Origin: an uncultured Haliea sp.
GTDB taxonomy: Bacteria > Pseudomonadota > Gammaproteobacteria > Pseudomonadales > Halieaceae
NCBI GenBank assembly: GCA_913061145.1
Contig: CAJXUQ010000005.1
Location: 1 to 64,000 of the forward strand
Reading direction: 5' to 3'
Length of the DNA stretch: 64,000 nucleotides
Shown: piece after piece, positions 60,901 through 64,000 of the stretch
Layout of the letters: the number at the start of each line of letters is the position of its first letter
Position numbering within the stretch: the first letter of the stretch is position 1
The notes under the pieces: model-generated
What the model saw: only the letters and a program-made list of their open reading frames with translations
Databases searched by the model: none
What the model was told of the DNA's origin: nothing
Program-made: the position numbers and the translations under genes

Positions 60901-62085
60901 ATGAACGGCAAGCAGGACTTGAGGCGCAGGCTTCCCTCTGTAGACCGTGTGCTGCAGACCTCTCAGGAGCTGGTTGCGCGCTGGGGCCATCAGAGGGTCA
61001 GCGACGCCATACGCCGAGAGCTGCACCGCCTGCGCAATGCCGCGGAACCCGCCACGGCGTCAGACTGCACCCCGACCGATGTGCGCGAGGCTGTCGCCGG
61101 ACGGCTGCAGGCCATGGATGCGGGGGGCTTGCGCCCGGTCATCAACCTGTCCGGCATTGTACTGCATACCAATCTGGGCCGGGCCTGTCTTCCCCTTGCG
61201 GCCGCCGACGCCGCGAGGGCAGCGGCGATATTCCCCAACAACCTCGAGTACGACCTGAAGACGGGGAAAAGAGGCAACCGTGACAGTCACATCGAAGCAT
61301 TGATCTGCGAGCTCACCGGCTGCGAAGCCGCCACCGTGGTCAACAACAATGCGGCCGCCGTTGTGCTTGTGCTGAGCACGCTGGCGCGCGGTATGGAGGT
61401 GCCTGTGTCGCGCGGTGAACTGGTAGAGATCGGCGGCTCCTTTCGAGTACCCGAGGTGATGGAATCCTCTGGCTGCAGGCTGGTGGAAGTCGGTGCCACC
61501 AATCGCACCCACCTGAAAGACTACCGTGCCGCCATTTCCGCGAACACGGCCCTGCTGATGAAAGTGCATACCAGCAATTATCGACTGGAAGGGTTTACCG
61601 CTTCGGTTGATGAAAAAACGCTTGCGGCGCTCGCTCATGAACATGGTCTGCCCTGCATGGTGGACCTGGGCAGTGGCTGTCTTGTCGACTTTAACACCCT
61701 GGGCCTGCCCGGTGAGCCGAAGGCTTCTGACTATATTGACAGCGGCGTCGACCTGATCACCTTCAGTGGCGACAAGCTACTCGGCGGGCCCCAGTCCGGC
61801 ATCATAGCCGGCAAGAAAGCGCTGCTGCAGCGAATTTGTGAAAACCCGCTGAAGCGGGCATTGCGCGTCGACAGCATGACCCTGGCAGCGCTGGCCGAAG
61901 TGCTCAAGCTTTACCGCCATCCGGAGACGCTCACGGAAACGCTGCCTACGCTGCGCCAGCTCACCCGGCCCGTGGCAGACATCGAAGCACAGGCAAACCG
62001 TCTGTGTGCGGAACTGGCCCGCCACCTGCCAGCGCCCTTCACGGCGGCGGTAACCCCCTGTCACGGACGCTGGCGTCGTCCTTGA
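60901..62085 (+). pseudogene. selA: selA, L-seryl-tRNA(Sec) selenium transferase, truncated at the 3' end
   Basis: SelA converts Ser-tRNA(Sec) to Sec-tRNA(Sec) with selenophosphate and PLP. The first 390 residues are convincing: V-I-N-L-S-G-I-V-L-H-T-N-L-G-R, E-Y-D-L-x-x-G-K-R-G-x-R, V-N-N-N-A-A-A-V, V-H-x-S-N-Y-R-x-x-G-F-T, and PLP-lysine 292 in S-G-D-K-L-L-G-G-P-Q (Lys295 in E. coli). After T-P-C-H-G-R the similarity ends and five unrelated residues lead to a stop. E. coli SelA has about 463 residues, so some 70 are missing, including the conserved G-S-G-x-L-P end region. ATG 60901 follows AGAGGA. The break at about 62,070 coincides with the break of the gene on the other strand. selB, selC and selD are not in the window. 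Confidence 0.85.
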
Positions 62086-62341
62086 TGAGGATATCGTCTC
62101 TCACCTCGATCCCGCGGTCGCGCAGCACGGCCTGGGCGTACTTCATGACGAGCCTGGAGTTGGGTTTGTGATGATCCACGAATGTCACTCTGGCAACCCG
62201 TGGCTTGAGCGTGATCGTGATCGGATCTGGTGTCGGACGGGGTATGGGGTCGACCATCAACTCACAACTGACATCGCCGCAGCTGACAAGCTGCTTGGCA
62301 GGTGGGTTGCCGCTCGGCCCATGACTGGACGCCTGCGTCAT
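62039..62341 (-). pseudogene. 5' fragment of a UGSC-like (seleno)protein gene
   Basis: The 100-residue open frame starts at ATG 62341 after a strong AGGAGAG ribosome site, so it was a real gene. The part V-D-P-I-P-R-P...V-T-F-V-D-H-H-K-P-N-S-R-L-V-M-K-Y-A-Q resembles, from memory, the N-terminal half of UGSC-family (seleno)proteins. Their U/C-G-S-C motif lies further on and is missing here. Similarity stops at about 62,070; the last residues (R-D-R-G-L-P-P-P) are read antisense through selA. So the gene has lost its 3' part at the same point as selA. It lies 21 bases after its partner gene on the same strand. Family assignment is moderate. Confidence 0.55.
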
Positions 62342-62362
62342 TGCACTCTCCTGTATTGCTGG

Positions 62363-63376
62363 TTAAACAATCTGTTTGCAGACCGCGTGCGTGCTGCCGA
62401 CCCAGCGCGGGATAACCGCTGAAAAGCGCCCGCCGGTGCCGCCACATTCCACAAAGGTCAGTTGCTGTGGATTTTTCAGGGGCGACCGCAGTTCGCCCGG
62501 TACTACCTCTGCAAACGCAATCGGCGCCTTCGCGATACGCCCTACCTTCTCAAGATCGTCGGTCTGGCGTCGCGCCTGCGCGTAGATATACTCCACCGCC
62601 TGCGCCCGGCTGAAATCTCTGGCCACCAGCGCCATGTGATCGGGTGGAATAACCACCACAAAGCCACCCGACCGGTAATACCAGGCAGTCTGCCCGAAGT
62701 GGCAGAGGCAGTCCGCAATGGTATCCAGAACCTGGGCGCCCGTATCGCCATAGTGGTTATTACTGGAGTTGGGCCCCTCGGTAGACATCACCGTGACCGC
62801 CGACACCCCCTCCGGCAATCCATGCTGGGTGTGGTAGGCGCCCCACTCGGTGTGCGGATGCTCGGCGACACAGAAGCTGATCCGGCCTGGGTGGCCGATG
62901 GTGCCGTGGGATTGCAGGACGCCGCCACCGCGCCCGCAGAAATAGCGCATCATTTGCGCGAAACGACCCACGGTGGCATTGGCCCGACAATTGGCGCCCA
63001 GGGCGTTGGAGCCGTGCTCAAAGCCAAGGTCTTCAACCACAGGGCCGCTGACAATCACCAGCACGGCGGCTCCGCCGGTGGTCACTTCGACGCCGCTCAG
63101 GTTGAAAGCGGGGTCGAGCACGGCTTCGGTCAGGGCGCGGAGCAAGGCACCGTATTCCACCTTGCAGCCCGCCATCACCGCCGTTGCCGCTGCCTTCTCG
63201 GCGCGGATGACGATGTTCTGGCTCGGAATCTCACCCACGACATCGTGCGCCTGCCAGCCCATCGCCTCCAGCATTGCATCAACCAGACTGCCGTAGGGCG
63301 GAATAACCGGAAGCCCATCAGTCCAGCCGTTGTTCATGCAGTTTTCGATATCTTCCAGTGTTGCGTACGTTGTCAT
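62363..63376 (-). CDS. Conserved hypothetical protein, probable partner of UGSC-like proteins
   Basis: The 337-residue cytoplasmic protein has G-W-T-D-G-L-P-V-I-P-P near the N-terminus, A-T-A-V-M-A-G-C-K-V-E-Y, A-V-L-D-P-A-F-N-L-S-G-V-x-x-T-T-G, V-I-V-S-G-P-V and G-A-N-C-R-A-N-A-T-V-G-R. I recognise this as a widespread uncharacterised family commonly next to UGSC-type genes; no enzymatic role is known to me. It has several conserved-looking cysteines but no radical-SAM or Walker motif. ATG 63376 is used; GTG 63385 is possible but sits only three bases after GGGAG. Confidence 0.7.
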   Translation of the reverse strand: MTTYATLEDIENCMNNGWTDGLPVIPPYGSLVDAMLEAMGWQAHDVVGEIPSQNIVIRAEKAAATAVMAGCKVEYGALLRALTEAVLDPAFNLSGVEVTTGGAAVLVIVSGPVVEDLGFEHGSNALGANCRANATVGRFAQMMRYFCGRGGGVLQSHGTIGHPGRISFCVAEHPHTEWGAYHTQHGLPEGVSAVTVMSTEGPNSSNNHYGDTGAQVLDTIADCLCHFGQTAWYYRSGGFVVVIPPDHMALVARDFSRAQAVEYIYAQARRQTDDLEKVGRIAKAPIAFAEVVPGELRSPLKNPQQLTFVECGGTGGRFSAVIPRWVGSTHAVCKQIV

Positions 63377-63433
63377 AGTGTCCACATGCTCCCTTGGCCC
63401 AGCCTAGCAGCCGAGTTATCCGACTGGCACCGT

Positions 63434-63451
63434 ACACCTGTACTAAGGTGT
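63434..63451. promoter_or_regulatory. Small inverted repeat between the LuxR-type gene and the UGSC partner gene
   Basis: ACACCT (63434-63439) and AGGTGT (63446-63451) are exact inverted arms around six bases. It lies just after the LuxR-type stop codon and about 60 bases before the next gene's start, a plausible place for an operator, but the arms are short. Confidence 0.3.
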
Positions 63452-63455
63452 TCGC

Positions 63456-64000
63456 TCAATCCCAGTGCGCGGCGACCGCACCCGAAACAAGCCTGACCAG
63501 CTGGTTTTGACGGTTGACGCCGGTTTTGGTGAAGACCGAGGCCAATTGACCGCGCGCGGTGTTGCGGGAAATGCCCAGCGCTTTGGCCGCTGCGGTCAGC
63601 GTCTGACCGTCGGCCAGATGCGCGACCAGTTTGGCTTCCGCGGGCGTGACACCAAACAGGTCCATAAGGCGTGCCTGACTGGGGACGCAGTCTCGAACCG
63701 GACCCCGTAACAGCAACACCAGCTCGGGTCCGCCCTCGCCGAACGTCACGTTTTTCTTTTCCACGCTGCGAACCTGCACATTCCATTTCGCATCAAGCCC
63801 CGTGCGCTGCACGGTCAGCGTGCGCGCGGCGGGCGGGCCCTGCTCGCCCTGAACCGCGTCGAGCACATTGCGACACTGCTCCTCGAGCTTTTGTTGATCG
63901 GCACTCTCGGCACAGGCGAGGACGTTATGGCGCAGCAATACGCCATCGCGAGCCGCGAGAATCTCGCTGGCCTGCCGGTTGGCGGAGAGCACCTCCAGCC
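63456..64000 (-). CDS. LuxR-type helix-turn-helix regulator, 5' end outside the window
   Basis: At least 181 residues run in from the right edge. A C-terminal LuxR/GerE helix-turn-helix is clear (about the last 65 residues: L-F-G-V-T-P-A-E-A-K-L-V-A-H-L-A-D-G-Q-T-L, then A-A-A-K-A-L-G-I-S-R-N-T-A-R-G-Q-L). The visible N-terminal part looks PAS-like (V-L-S-A-N-R-Q-A-S-E-I-L). A GTG at 63992 is in frame, but the open frame continues beyond the window, so the start is unknown. It reads toward the UGSC partner gene and may control it. Confidence 0.85.
   Translation of the reverse strand, partial: LEVLSANRQASEILAARDGVLLRHNVLACAESADQQKLEEQCRNVLDAVQGEQGPPAARTLTVQRTGLDAKWNVQVRSVEKKNVTFGEGGPELVLLLRGPVRDCVPSQARLMDLFGVTPAEAKLVAHLADGQTLTAAAKALGISRNTARGQLASVFTKTGVNRQNQLVRLVSGAVAAHWD

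Noticed and set aside
62039-62041. UGA ending the UGSC-like fragment as a possible selenocysteine codon
   Set aside because: Reading through gives only 25 further codons, all antisense to selA and without a UGSC motif or plausible SECIS hairpin.

Overview
The window looks like the start of a draft contig from a high-GC, marine-type gammaproteobacterium. The first 47 bases are an Illumina Nextera adapter with its i5 index, so genomic sequence begins at position 48. The best guess for the organism is a relative of the Halieaceae (OM60/NOR5) or of Pseudomonas. This rests on gene order (gshB-tonB-yqgE-ruvX next to pilT/pilU; yggS-proC-yggT-metX-metW-DUF4426-rdgB-hemW; rpoH-ftsX-ftsE-ftsY/rsmD-coaD; coaBC-algC-argB; pyrE/crc-like/rph/yicC) and on two large TonB-dependent receptors. 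The assignment is an inference from gene content, not from a marker phylogeny.

Layout. Bases 48-8600 hold an iron-type surface-signalling set: a truncated FecI-like sigma factor, a FecR-like regulator, a TonB receptor with an STN signalling domain, a small exported protein, a second TonB receptor without STN, then a strong terminator and a small lipoprotein. Bases 8626-12028 are a minus-strand set of a transglutaminase-like TPR lipoprotein, a TPR-AspH (aspartyl/asparaginyl beta-hydroxylase) protein and a SAM methyltransferase. A MarC-family membrane protein and an alpha/beta hydrolase follow. Bases 13821-19128 carry the central carbon operon tkt-epd-pgk-fba.

Bases 19258-24206 are a SAM-cycle operon: an ArsR-methyltransferase fusion regulator, metK, ahcY and metF. 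It has a clear operator/promoter, and a 500-base spacer between metK and ahcY is rich in nested hairpins. Next come rsmE, gshB, tonB, yqgE, ruvX, pilU and pilT, then the yggS-to-hemW run, trmB, rpoH with a perfect CIRCE element in its promoter, the ftsYEX cell-division/targeting operon, rsmD, coaD, mutM, rpmB-rpmG, radC, coaBC, a membrane-anchored AlgC, argB and slmA. A lone sulfatase lies between slmA and the pyrE/crc-like/rph/yicC group.

After yicC (about 57.2 kb) the familiar order stops: gmk is not there. The rest looks accessory: a LysR regulator divergent from a DoxX protein, a CDGSH/glutamate-synthase fusion, an MliC-type lipoprotein, and a damaged selenocysteine locus. In that locus selA and a UGSC-like gene on the opposite strand are both cut at about 62,070, followed by the UGSC partner gene and a LuxR-type regulator that runs off the end. 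I saw no rRNA, tRNA, CRISPR array, insertion sequence or integrase.
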